A stretch of DNA of 64,000 nt from Cellulomonas wangsupingiae (GTDB taxonomy: Bacteria; Actinomycetota; Actinomycetes; Actinomycetales; Cellulomonadaceae): NCBI RefSeq assembly GCF_024508275.1, contig NZ_CP101989.1, positions 1,674,001-1,738,000 of the forward strand, read 5' to 3'. Shown piece by piece: positions 1 to 7,593 of the stretch. The translations under genes and the position numbers were made by a program. How positions within the stretch are numbered: the first letter of the stretch is position 1; every line of letters starts with the position of its first letter. The notes under the pieces are model-generated. The model had not been told where the DNA came from, did no database searches, and saw nothing but the letters and a program-made list of their open reading frames with translations.

Positions 1-686
1 CGCCCGGCACGGGACGCGCGGGGCGTGGTGACCAGCCCCACGACGATCGCCACCAGCGCCGCGAGCAGCACCGGCACGCCCGTCGGCAGCAGGGGCGTGG
101 TGACGAGCGCGACGACGACGGCCGCGGCGGCGACGCCCTGGGCCGCCCGGCCGGCGAGCCGCGGCCACACGAGCGCCAGGAACGCGGCCGCGGCGGCCGC
201 GTCCAGGCCGTACGCGCGCGGGTCGCCCAGGCGGTCGCCCGCCAGCGCGCCGAGCAGCGTGAACAGGTTCCACAGCACGAAGACGCCCGCGCCCGTCCAC
301 CAGAACCCGGTGCGGGCCGCGGACCGCGTCGGCTGGGCCGTCGCGACAGCCGTCGACTCGTCGATCGTCAGCTGTGCCGCGGGCACGCGCAGGCGCCACG
401 GCAGGTCGAGCAGCGGTGTGAGCTGCGCGCCGTACAACCCGTTGCGTGCGCCGAGGAGGGTCGCCGACGCGACGGCGGCACCGAGGGCGCCACCGGAGCC
501 CACGACGCCGATGAAGGCGAACTGCGACCCGCCGGAGAACATCAGCAGGCTCAACGCCATCGTCTGGGGGAGGGACAGCCCGGCGGCGACGGACAGCGCG
601 CCGAACGACACCCCGTACAGTCCGGTGGCCAACGAGACCGAGACCGCCTGCCGACGGGCGGCGGTCGAGGGGTCGTGCGGCGTCAC
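1..686 (-). CDS. AzlC family permease, C-terminus cut off by window edge
   Basis: Reading the minus strand from a GTG at 686 gives an open frame that leaves the window without a stop. About 228 residues are visible. Near the start it reads ARRQAVSVSLATGLYGVSFGALS, then a run of hydrophobic segments with SGGSQFAF and GARNGLYG. This pattern is typical of AzlC, the large subunit of AzlCD-type exporters of branched-chain amino acids (family knowledge). The usual length is about 230 to 250 residues, so only a short tail is missing. A second in-frame GTG lies at 710; neither start has a convincing ribosome-binding site. An AzlD partner would be expected just outside the window. Substrate is inferred from the family only. 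Confidence 0.8.
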   Translation of the reverse strand, partial: MTPHDPSTAARRQAVSVSLATGLYGVSFGALSVAAGLSLPQTMALSLLMFSGGSQFAFIGVVGSGGALGAAVASATLLGARNGLYGAQLTPLLDLPWRLRVPAAQLTIDESTAVATAQPTRSAARTGFWWTGAGVFVLWNLFTLLGALAGDRLGDPRAYGLDAAAAAAFLALVWPRLAGRAAQGVAAAAVVVALVTTPLLPTGVPVLLAALVAIVVGLVTTPRASRAG

Positions 687-741
687 GACGCCACTGTCGC
701 ACAGGACCACCGGGCCGCCGTCACCCGGCCTGCGCAGGGCG

Positions 742-2211
742 TCAGAGGGCGACGTACACGGGCTCCAGGTACTCCTCGAGACCCAGCTCGCCGCCCTCGC
801 GCCCCAGCCCGGAGGTCTTGACGCCGCCGAACGGTGCGCTCGCGTCCGACACCATGCCCCGGTTGATGCCGACCATGCCGGCCTCGAGCTCCTCGGCCAG
901 CCGCATCGCGCGTCCGACGTCGCGCGTGTACGCGTAGGCGACGAGCCCGAAGGGCGTCCCGTTGGCCAGGCGCAGCGCCTCGTCCTCGTCATCGAACGTC
1001 ACGATCGGCGCCACCGGCCCGAACGTCTCCTCGGTGACGACCCGGGCGTCCGGGTCGACCTCCGTGAGCACGGTGGGCGCGTAGAAGTACCCCGCGCGTC
1101 GTGGTGCGTGCCCCCCGGTGCGGACGCGCGCCCCGCCGTCGGTGGCCTGCGCGACCACCTCGGCCACCCGCTCCACCGCGGACCGCTGGATCAGCGGGCC
1201 CACGGTGACGCCGTCGTCCGCGCCGTGCCCGACCACGAGGCCGTCGAAGGCGGCCGTGAGGCGGCGCGCGAACTCCTCGGCCACGGAGCCGTGGACGAGG
1301 AACCGGTTGGCGGCCACGCACGTCTGCCCGGAGTTGCGCATCTTGGCCTGCACGGCGCCCTCGACCGCGGCGTCGAGGTCCGCGTCGGGGAACACGAGGA
1401 ACGGCGCGTTGCCGCCCAGCTCCATCGAGGTGCGCAGGACCGACGGCGCCGCGGCCGCCAGCAGCGTCGCACCGACCTCGGTGGACCCCGTGAACGACAG
1501 CTTGCGCAGGCGGGGGTCGGCCAGCAGCGGCTCGCTGATGCGACGCGCCGAGGACGACGGCACCACGTTGACGACGCCCGTCGGCAGGTCCCGCGCCTCG
1601 AGCTCGGCACGGATGACCTCGGCCACGTACGCGGTCGTCAGGGGCGTGAGCTGGGCGGGCTTGACCACGCACGTGCACCCGGCCGCGAGCGCGGGGGCGA
1701 CCTTGCGCGCGATCATCGCGATCGGGAAGTTCCACGGAGCGATGAGCAGCGCGGGCCCGACCGGCCGGCGCAGGACGAGCTGGTGGTGCGTACCCGCGGG
1801 CGCGCGCCGGGCGAGCCCGTCGACCCGCACCGCCTGCTCGCCGTACCAGCGGACGTACTCGGCGGCGTACGCCACCTCGGCGCGCGACTCGGCCAGCGGC
1901 TTGCCACCCTCGGCGGTGACGAGCGCCGCGATGTCGTCGGCGCGCGCGGTGAGCGCGTCGAACACCGCGCGCAGCAGGTCGGCGCGCACGCGCGGGGCCG
2001 TGCGTCGCCAGGGGTCGAACGCCTCGACGGCGGCGTCGAGCGCGTCGCGGGCGTCCTGCTCGTCGCCGTCGGCGACCTCGAAGATCGTCCGCGCGGTCCC
2101 CGGGTCCTCCACGTCGAACGTCGCCCCGGACCGCGCGGGTCGCCACCGGCCCCCGACCAGCATGCCGGTGGGCAGGTGCGCGGCGACGGTCGGGGGCAGC
2201 GTCGTGGTCAT
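742..2211 (-). CDS. NAD(P)-dependent succinate-semialdehyde-type aldehyde dehydrogenase
   Basis: A 489-residue protein covering the full aldehyde dehydrogenase fold. Visible motifs are the cofactor-binding stretch [13 protein letters not shown], the glutamate motif ELGGNAPF and the nucleophile motif [11 protein letters not shown] with Cys about residue 298. Length and motif spelling best match GabD-like succinate-semialdehyde dehydrogenases, which oxidise succinate semialdehyde to succinate in the GABA shunt; other aldehydes are possible. A GTG at 2226 would add five residues, but the ATG at 2211 has a GAGGA sequence at suitable distance and is preferred. It is divergent from thyA, only 35 bp away. 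No GABA transaminase is visible nearby, so the pathway role is inferred. Confidence 0.85.
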   Translation of the reverse strand: MTTTLPPTVAAHLPTGMLVGGRWRPARSGATFDVEDPGTARTIFEVADGDEQDARDALDAAVEAFDPWRRTAPRVRADLLRAVFDALTARADDIAALVTAEGGKPLAESRAEVAYAAEYVRWYGEQAVRVDGLARRAPAGTHHQLVLRRPVGPALLIAPWNFPIAMIARKVAPALAAGCTCVVKPAQLTPLTTAYVAEVIRAELEARDLPTGVVNVVPSSSARRISEPLLADPRLRKLSFTGSTEVGATLLAAAAPSVLRTSMELGGNAPFLVFPDADLDAAVEGAVQAKMRNSGQTCVAANRFLVHGSVAEEFARRLTAAFDGLVVGHGADDGVTVGPLIQRSAVERVAEVVAQATDGGARVRTGGHAPRRAGYFYAPTVLTEVDPDARVVTEETFGPVAPIVTFDDEDEALRLANGTPFGLVAYAYTRDVGRAMRLAEELEAGMVGINRGMVSDASAPFGGVKTSGLGREGGELGLEEYLEPVYVAL

Positions 2212-2234
2212 GCCGACCATCCTCACCCCCCGCC

Positions 2235-2240
2235 TACGAT
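2235..2240 (+). promoter_or_regulatory. -10 element of thyA (leaderless type)
   Basis: TACGAT ends 6 nt before the thyA ATG, so transcription is predicted to start at or next to the start codon. No Shine-Dalgarno sequence fits in the gap. Confidence 0.55.
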
Positions 2241-2246
2241 GTCGCC

Positions 2247-3083
2247 ATGACGCAGACGGCAGACGGGGCGCCCGCCCGCACGACGGACGTCCCGACGCCC
2301 TACGAGGACCTGCTGCAGCTCGTGCTCACCACGGGGACTCCCAAGGCGGACCGCACCGGCACCGGCACCCGCTCGGTCTTCGGCCACCAGCTGCGGTACG
2401 ACCTGCGCGCCGGGTTCCCGCTCGTGACGACCAAGCGGGTGTTCTTCCGTGGCGTCGCCGAGGAGCTGTTCTGGTTCCTGCGCGGGGAGTCGAACATCGC
2501 CTCGCTCGTCGCGAAGGACGTGCACATCTGGGACGAGTGGGCCGACGCCGACGGCGAGCTCGGGCCCGTCTACGGCGTGCAGTGGCGGTCGTGGCCGACG
2601 CCCGACGGCGGGCACGTCGACCAGCTCGAGCGGCTGCTGGCCGAGCTGCGCGCGAACCCGGACTCGCGCCGGCACGTCGTCTCGGCGTGGAACGTCGCCG
2701 AGCTCGACCGCATGGCGCTCGTGCCGTGCCACGCGTTCTTCCAGCTGTACGTCGCCGACGGGCGGCTGTCGTGCCAGGTGTACCAGCGCTCGGCCGACCT
2801 GTTCCTCGGGGTGCCGTTCAACATCGCGTCGTACGCGCTGCTCACGCACATGATCGCCCAGCAGGTCGACCTCGAGGTCGGCGACCTGGTGTGGACCGGC
2901 GGCGACTGCCACGTCTACGACAACCACGTCGAGCAGGTGCGCGAGCAGCTGACGCGCGAGGCGTACCCGTACCCGACGCTGCGCCTGCGCCGCGCCGCGT
3001 CGCTGTTCGACTACACGTGGGCCGACGTCGAGGTGGACGGCTACCGGCACCACCCCGCGATCGCCGCGCCCGTCGCGGTCTGA
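2247..3083 (+). CDS. thyA: thymidylate synthase ThyA
   Basis: A 278-residue classical thymidylate synthase, close to the usual 264 to 280. It makes dTMP from dUMP using methylene-tetrahydrofolate. The nucleophile motif [11 protein letters not shown] places the catalytic Cys at residue 161, and [22 protein letters not shown] is the nucleotide and folate-site block. The N-terminal phosphate-binding Arg region ([14 protein letters not shown]) is intact. The ATG follows a TACGAT hexamer by 6 nt, which suggests a leaderless mRNA. folA starts 5 nt after its stop. The pair forms the standard thymidylate cycle, in which the dihydrofolate made here is reduced by the next gene product. Confidence 0.97.
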   Translation: MTQTADGAPARTTDVPTPYEDLLQLVLTTGTPKADRTGTGTRSVFGHQLRYDLRAGFPLVTTKRVFFRGVAEELFWFLRGESNIASLVAKDVHIWDEWADADGELGPVYGVQWRSWPTPDGGHVDQLERLLAELRANPDSRRHVVSAWNVAELDRMALVPCHAFFQLYVADGRLSCQVYQRSADLFLGVPFNIASYALLTHMIAQQVDLEVGDLVWTGGDCHVYDNHVEQVREQLTREAYPYPTLRLRRAASLFDYTWADVEVDGYRHHPAIAAPVAV

Positions 3084-3088
3084 CGCGC

Positions 3089-3571
3089 GTGATCGGTCTG
3101 GTCTGGGCGCAGACGCCCGACGGCGTCATCGGCGACGCCGGCACGATCCCGTGGCACGTGCCGGAGGACCTGGCGCACTTCCGCGAGGTCACGTCCGGCG
3201 GCACGGTCGTCATGGGCCGTGCCACCTGGCTGTCGCTGCCCGAGCGGTTCCGGCCGCTGCCGGGGCGCCGCAACGTCGTGCTCTCCCGCGACCCGCGGTT
3301 CGAGGCGGCGGGTGCCACGGTGCTCGCCGACCTCGACGCCGCGCTGGCGAGCGCGCCCGACGTCTGGGTCGTCGGCGGGGGAGCGGTGTACGCCGCGACG
3401 CTGGACCGCGCCGACCGGCTCGAGGTGACCGTGGTGGACCTCGACGTCCCCGGTGACACGCGCGCCCCGCGGATCGGCGACGGGTGGCGGCTCGTGTCGG
3501 GCGGCCCCGACGCGCCGTGGCGCGTGTCACGGACCGGGACGCGATACCGGTTCGACGCCTGGCAGCGCTGA
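3089..3571 (+). CDS. folA: dihydrofolate reductase
   Basis: A 160-residue protein starting at a GTG 5 nt after thyA: MIGLVWAQTPDGVIGDAGTI is the canonical N-terminus. The PWHVPEDLAHF block carries the active-site acidic residue and substrate-binding helix, VVMGRATWLSLP is the NADPH-binding segment, and VWVVGGGAVYAATL is the conserved Gly-rich motif. It reduces dihydrofolate to tetrahydrofolate with NADPH. Length matches the family. The tight spacing to thyA and the lack of its own promoter indicate co-transcription. Confidence 0.95.
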   Translation: MIGLVWAQTPDGVIGDAGTIPWHVPEDLAHFREVTSGGTVVMGRATWLSLPERFRPLPGRRNVVLSRDPRFEAAGATVLADLDAALASAPDVWVVGGGAVYAATLDRADRLEVTVVDLDVPGDTRAPRIGDGWRLVSGGPDAPWRVSRTGTRYRFDAWQR

Positions 3572-3624
3572 GCACCCGCGTGTCGAGCGGTGGAAGGCCG
3601 CGACGCGCACCGCGGTCCGAGCGG

Positions 3625-3630
3625 TAACCT
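3625..3630 (+). promoter_or_regulatory. -10 element of dapA (leaderless type)
   Basis: TAACCT lies exactly 6 nt upstream of the dapA ATG at 3637. An in-frame GTG at 3631 falls inside that spacer and would be upstream of the predicted transcript start. Confidence 0.5.
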
Positions 3631-3636
3631 GTGCGC

Positions 3637-4566
3637 ATGCCTGCCGTGACCTCCGCCACCCACCCGTTCGGGTCGCTGCTGTCCGCCATGGTCACCCCGA
3701 TGACGGCGGACGGCGCGGTCGACCTCGAGGCCACGGTCCGGCTCGCGAAGCACCTCGTCGACTCCGGCCACGACGGGCTGGTGCTCAACGGCACGACCGG
3801 CGAGGCCCCCACGACCCACGCGCCAGAGAAGGCCGAGATCGTCGCCGCCGTCGTCGAGGCCGTGGGCGACCGGGCGTACGTCGTCGCCGGTGCGGGGTCC
3901 AACGACACCGCGCACGCCGTCCGGATGGGCGAGCAGGCCGCGGAGGCCGGCGCCCACGGGCTGCTCGTCGTGACGCCGTACTACTCCCGTCCGTCGCAGG
4001 ACGGCATCGTCGCGCACGTCGCGGCGGTCGCCGACGCGACCGGCCTGCCCGTGATGCTCTACGACGTCCCCGGCCGCGCCGGGGTGCGCCTGACGCCGGC
4101 CACGATCGACCGCCTCGCCGCGCACGAGCGCGTCGTGGCCATGAAGGACGCGACCGGTGACGTCGTCGCCGCGGCGCAGTCCGTCACCCGGACCGGGCTC
4201 GCCTGGTACAGCGGCGACGACGGTCTCGCGCTCGCGTTCCTCGCGCACGGCGCGGTCGGGCTGGTCGGCGTCACGACGCAGGCGGCCCCCCGGGCGTTCG
4301 CGCAGCTGTTCGCCGCGTGGCGCGACGGCGACGCCGCGACCGCCCTCGACGTCTACCGCGGCCTGCTGCCCGCGATCACGGCCCTCAACGGTGCCGGGTT
4401 CCAGGCGGTGGCCGCGAAGGCCGCGCTCGTGGAGCTCGGCGTGCTCGACAGCCGGGCCACCCGGCTGCCCCTCGTCCCCTTCACCGACGACGAGGCCGCC
4501 GCCGTGCGTGCCGGTCTGGCCGCCTCCGGGCTGCTCGACGTCGTCGCGGGTGCCGACCGCGCGTGA
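3637..4566 (+). CDS. dapA: 4-hydroxy-tetrahydrodipicolinate synthase
   Basis: A 309-residue TIM-barrel lyase that condenses pyruvate with aspartate semialdehyde, the first step of the lysine/diaminopimelate branch. The Schiff-base lysine sits in VVAMKDATGD (Lys about 170), and the catalytic tyrosine in MLYDVPGRAG (about 142). TTGEAPT and VTPYYSRPSQDG complete the active site. Length agrees with actinobacterial DapA (about 300). The ATG at 3637 is chosen over the GTG six bases earlier because of the -10 position. rnj follows after 33 bp, an arrangement also seen in M. tuberculosis. dapF lies 36 kb downstream. Confidence 0.96.
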   Translation: MPAVTSATHPFGSLLSAMVTPMTADGAVDLEATVRLAKHLVDSGHDGLVLNGTTGEAPTTHAPEKAEIVAAVVEAVGDRAYVVAGAGSNDTAHAVRMGEQAAEAGAHGLLVVTPYYSRPSQDGIVAHVAAVADATGLPVMLYDVPGRAGVRLTPATIDRLAAHERVVAMKDATGDVVAAAQSVTRTGLAWYSGDDGLALAFLAHGAVGLVGVTTQAAPRAFAQLFAAWRDGDAATALDVYRGLLPAITALNGAGFQAVAAKAALVELGVLDSRATRLPLVPFTDDEAAAVRAGLAASGLLDVVAGADRA

Positions 4567-4599
4567 GACGCGGGCACCCACCGACCACCCAGGAGCTCC

Positions 4600-6285
4600 A
4601 TGAGTCACCCGCACCCTGACCTGACCCTGCCGCCGCCGCTCCCGGAGGGCGCCCTGCGGATCGTCCCGCTCGGCGGGCTGGGCGAGGTCGGACGCAACAT
4701 GGCCGTGCTCGAGTACAACGGGCGCCTGCTCGTCATCGACTGCGGCGTGCTCTTCCCCGAGGACCACCAGCCGGGCGTCGACCTCATCCTCCCGGACTTC
4801 GACTACATCCGGGACCGGCTCGACGACATCGACGCCATCGTCCTGACGCACGGCCACGAGGACCACATCGGTGCCGTGCCGTACCTGCTGCGGCTGCGTC
4901 GCGACATCCCGCTCGTCGGCTCCCAGCTCACGCTCGCGTTCGTCGAGGCGAAGCTCAAGGAGCACCGCATCGCCCCGCTGACGCTCACGGTCCGTGAGGA
5001 CCAGGTCGAGCAGCTCGGTGCGTTCGAGTGCGAGTTCGTCGCGGTGAACCACTCGATCCCCGACGCGCTCGCCGTCGCCGTGCGCACGCCCGCCGGCACG
5101 GTGCTGCACACCGGTGACTTCAAGATGGACCAGCTCCCGCTGGACGGGCGCATCACCGACCTGCGGGCCTTCGCACGCCTCGGCGAGCGGGGCGTCGACC
5201 TGTTCATGGTCGACTCCACCAACGCCGAGGTGCCGGGCTTCGTGACGCCCGAGCGCGAGATCGGCCCCGTCCTGGACCAGGTGTTCGCCGAGTCCACCGG
5301 CCGCGTCGTCGTCGCGTCGTTCGCGTCCCACGTCCACCGCGTGCAGCAGGTGATCGACGCGGCCGTCGCCAACGAGCGCAAAGTCGCCCTGGTGGGCCGC
5401 TCGATGGTCCGCAACATGGGCATCGCCGCCGAGCTCGGCTACCTGCGCGTGCCCGACGGCGTGCTGGTCGACCAGAAGCAGATCGAGAGGCTGCCCGACG
5501 ACCGCGTGGTGCTCATGTGCACCGGGTCGCAGGGCGAGCCCATGGCCGCGCTGTCGCGCATCGCCAACGGCGACCACAAGGTCTCGGTCGGCCCCGGCGA
5601 CACCGTCGTGCTCGCGTCGAGCCTCATCCCCGGCAACGAGAACGCGGTGTTCCGCGTGATCAACGGCCTCATGCGGCTGGGCGCCCGCGTCGTGCACTCG
5701 GGCAACGCCAAGGTGCACGTCTCGGGCCACGCGAGCGCCGGTGAGCTCCTGTACTGCTACAACATCCTGCGCCCGCGCAACGTCATGCCCGTGCACGGCG
5801 AGGTGCGACACCTCATCGCGAACGCCGGGCTCGCCGTCAAGGCGGGGGTGCCCGCGGACCGCGTGGTGCTCGCGGAGGACGGCGTCGTCGTCGACCTGAT
5901 CGACGGGCGCGCGCGCGTCGTCGGCGCCGTGCCGTGCGGCTACGTGTACGTCGACGGGTCGAGCGTCGGGGAGCTGACGGAGGCCGAGCTCAAGGACCGC
6001 CGGATCCTCGGCGACGAGGGCTTCATCACGATCTTCGCGGTCGTGTCGTCGGCCGACGGGAAGGTGCTCGCCGGCCCGCAGATCCACGCGCGCGGCGTCG
6101 CCGAGCAGGACGACGTCTTCGACGAGATCCTCCCGGTGCTGACCACCGCGCTGGAGGACGCCGCCCGTGCGGGCGCGACCGACACGCACCAGCTGCAGCA
6201 GGTGATGCGGCGCGTCGTCGGCCGCTGGGTGTCGAACAGGCTCCGTCGCCGGCCGATGATCATCCCGGTCGTCGTCGAGGCGTAG
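4600..6285 (+). CDS. rnj: ribonuclease J
   Basis: A 561-residue metallo-beta-lactamase/beta-CASP ribonuclease. The zinc ligands are in VLTHGHEDHIGA (His84, His86, Asp88, His89), further ligands in TGDFKMD, and the beta-CASP region has CTGSQGEPMAAL and SGHASAGELL. The start is well supported by AGGAGC about 5 nt before the ATG. RNase J combines endonuclease with 5'-to-3' exonuclease activity in mRNA decay and rRNA maturation (family knowledge). It follows dapA, as in mycobacteria. A second decay nuclease, RNase Y, is encoded at 29072. Confidence 0.95.
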   Translation: MSHPHPDLTLPPPLPEGALRIVPLGGLGEVGRNMAVLEYNGRLLVIDCGVLFPEDHQPGVDLILPDFDYIRDRLDDIDAIVLTHGHEDHIGAVPYLLRLRRDIPLVGSQLTLAFVEAKLKEHRIAPLTLTVREDQVEQLGAFECEFVAVNHSIPDALAVAVRTPAGTVLHTGDFKMDQLPLDGRITDLRAFARLGERGVDLFMVDSTNAEVPGFVTPEREIGPVLDQVFAESTGRVVVASFASHVHRVQQVIDAAVANERKVALVGRSMVRNMGIAAELGYLRVPDGVLVDQKQIERLPDDRVVLMCTGSQGEPMAALSRIANGDHKVSVGPGDTVVLASSLIPGNENAVFRVINGLMRLGARVVHSGNAKVHVSGHASAGELLYCYNILRPRNVMPVHGEVRHLIANAGLAVKAGVPADRVVLAEDGVVVDLIDGRARVVGAVPCGYVYVDGSSVGELTEAELKDRRILGDEGFITIFAVVSSADGKVLAGPQIHARGVAEQDDVFDEILPVLTTALEDAARAGATDTHQLQQVMRRVVGRWVSNRLRRRPMIIPVVVEA

Positions 6286-6318
6286 TCCCGACGGGGCGTG
6301 GCGCGAGCGCGCCGGTGA

Positions 6319-6352
6319 CGTGAGGCGCGGGTCGGTCGACCCGCGCCTCACG
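6319..6352. terminator. perfect hairpin between convergent rnj and tetR
   Basis: A perfect 16-bp inverted repeat (CGTGAGGCGCGGGTCG and its complement) with a 2-nt centre. It lies between the stops of rnj and the convergent TetR gene, so it can serve both strands. There is no clear U-tract, as is common in high-GC actinobacteria. Confidence 0.75.
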
Positions 6353-6387
6353 CGTCCCTCCGGGCGGCCGAGGCGCGGGGTGGTGGG

Positions 6388-7017
6388 TCAGGCCGGCGGG
6401 GGACCGAGCAGGCCCGGCCCCGCGGCGCGCAGCGCGGCCACGTAGCGCTCGTCGCGCTCGCTCGCGGGCCAGGGCAGCAGCCCGTCGAGCTCGAGGGTCA
6501 CCCAGCCGTGCGCGAACGCCCAGACGTGCGTGGCGCCCCGGGTGACGTCGTCCGGCCGGGCGCCGCCGGGGTAGGCGGCCGCGGCGGGCTGTGCCCGGAG
6601 CGTGTCGCGGACCGCGTCGAGCAGCACGAGGAACGGCGGTGCACCGGACACCGGTCCGCTGTCCGGATGGGCCGCCCCGGCGCCGGGGCGGGTGAACATG
6701 ACGAGGTACGTCTGCGGCTCGTCGAGCGCGAACCGCCGGTAGGCGACGCCGAGCGCGAGCAGGTCGGCGGCGGGTGCTCCGGTGCGCGGGCTCGACCGCA
6801 GGTGCCGGGCGAAGCGGTCGGACGCGCGCTCGCCGACCGCACGCAGCAGCGCGTCGCGGCTGCCGAAGAGCGAGTACACGGCGCTGGACGACGTCCCGGC
6901 GCGGGTGGCCGCGTCGCGGACGGTGAGCGCGTCGGCGCCGCTGTCGGCGACGACGCGGGTCGACTCGACGAGGAGGCGCTCGCGTACGGCCTCGTCGTGG
7001 ACGCGGGGTCGGGGCAC
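6388..7017 (-). CDS. TetR-family transcriptional regulator
   Basis: A 209-residue protein with an N-terminal helix-turn-helix, LTVRDAATRAGTSSSAVYSLFGSRDALLRAV, the usual TetR N-terminal arrangement. The C-terminal part, with the block DEPQTYLVMFTRP, resembles the TetR C-terminal WHG-type ligand domain. The GTG at 7017 is chosen because TACGCT stands 6 nt upstream and the protein then begins at the expected distance from the HTH. It is divergent from a small membrane protein; an inverted repeat in the shared region is a likely operator. Its ligand cannot be read from the sequence. Confidence 0.85.
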   Translation of the reverse strand: MPRPRVHDEAVRERLLVESTRVVADSGADALTVRDAATRAGTSSSAVYSLFGSRDALLRAVGERASDRFARHLRSSPRTGAPAADLLALGVAYRRFALDEPQTYLVMFTRPGAGAAHPDSGPVSGAPPFLVLLDAVRDTLRAQPAAAAYPGGARPDDVTRGATHVWAFAHGWVTLELDGLLPWPASERDERYVAALRAAGPGLLGPPPA

Positions 7018-7023
7018 GACCTG

Positions 7024-7029
7024 AGCGTA
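7024..7029 (-). promoter_or_regulatory. -10 element of the TetR gene
   Basis: On the minus strand TACGCT is followed after 6 nt by the GTG start. This supports the choice of that start codon. Confidence 0.5.
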
Positions 7030-7052
7030 CGTCTTGACGGGAGGTTCCAGGA

Positions 7053-7083
7053 CGTTGTTCCATAACGTTGTTACCGAACAACG
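7053..7083. promoter_or_regulatory. probable TetR operator
   Basis: A perfect 7-bp inverted repeat, CGTTGTT-ACCG-AACAACG, spans 7066-7083. A further copy of the left arm, CGTTGTTC, sits at 7053-7060, so two overlapping dyads can form. The element lies between the divergent TetR gene and the membrane protein gene and ends next to the latter's ribosome-binding site. Autoregulation plus repression of the neighbour is inferred from this geometry. Confidence 0.55.
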
Positions 7084-7092
7084 GAGGCCATC

Positions 7093-7503
7093 GTGCTCGA
7101 GCTCACCGAGGCGGCCCGCGCGACCGCCGGCGTCGTCGCCCTGACCGTGGTCGCCATCGAGTCGGGCGGCTGGTTCCTCCTGCGGGTCGCCACGGGCCGC
7201 CAGCAGGCCACCGACTTCCAGCGGTCCTTCTTCCGTGCCGGGCACGCGCACGCCGGCGTCCTGGTGACGCTCGGGCTGGTGTGCCTCCTGCTGGGCGAGG
7301 CGACGAGCCTGTCCGGCGCCTGGCGCTGGCTCGCCCAGACCGGCGTGCTCGTGGCCGCCGTCCTGCTGCCGGCAGGGTTCTTCCTGTCCGCCGTCGGCAC
7401 GGGCCGCACACGCCCCAACCGCCTCGTGGTCCTGCTGCCGCTCGGGGCGCTGTCGCTGGCGGCGGGGGTGGCCACGCTCGGTGTCGGGCTGCTGCAGGCC
7501 TGA
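7093..7503 (+). CDS. small four-helix membrane protein, function unknown
   Basis: A 136-residue protein with four hydrophobic segments (about residues 9-30, 50-70, 78-100 and 108-134) and few charged residues. A GGAGG sequence 6 nt before the GTG supports the start. I do not recognise a characterised family. Similar small integral membrane proteins are often paired with TetR regulators in actinobacteria. The divergent regulator and shared operator suggest controlled expression, perhaps in response to a membrane-active compound, but that is a guess. Confidence 0.75.
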   Translation: MLELTEAARATAGVVALTVVAIESGGWFLLRVATGRQQATDFQRSFFRAGHAHAGVLVTLGLVCLLLGEATSLSGAWRWLAQTGVLVAAVLLPAGFFLSAVGTGRTRPNRLVVLLPLGALSLAAGVATLGVGLLQA

Positions 7504-7593
7504 CCCCTCGACGTGGGCCTGGCGACGCGCGTCACCCGCGACACGGCGCGGGACAGCCGCGGGAGCGGGGCCAGGGCGGCTACCGTGAGGACC

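Noticed and set aside
25..2250. Open frame of 741 codons on the plus strand
   Set aside because: It runs opposite to the AzlC-like and aldehyde dehydrogenase genes, and its composition is that of an antisense frame.
2842..6351. Open frame of over 1100 codons on the minus strand
   Set aside because: It is antisense to thyA, folA, dapA and rnj, all of which have intact family motifs. Its product is rich in His, Arg, Asp and Gly without any fold signal, the usual shadow of GC-rich coding DNA.
7034..7066. TTGACG as -35 for the four-helix membrane protein gene
   Set aside because: No -10 stands at 16 to 19 nt; the CATAAC candidate is 21 nt away, so the promoter was not called.
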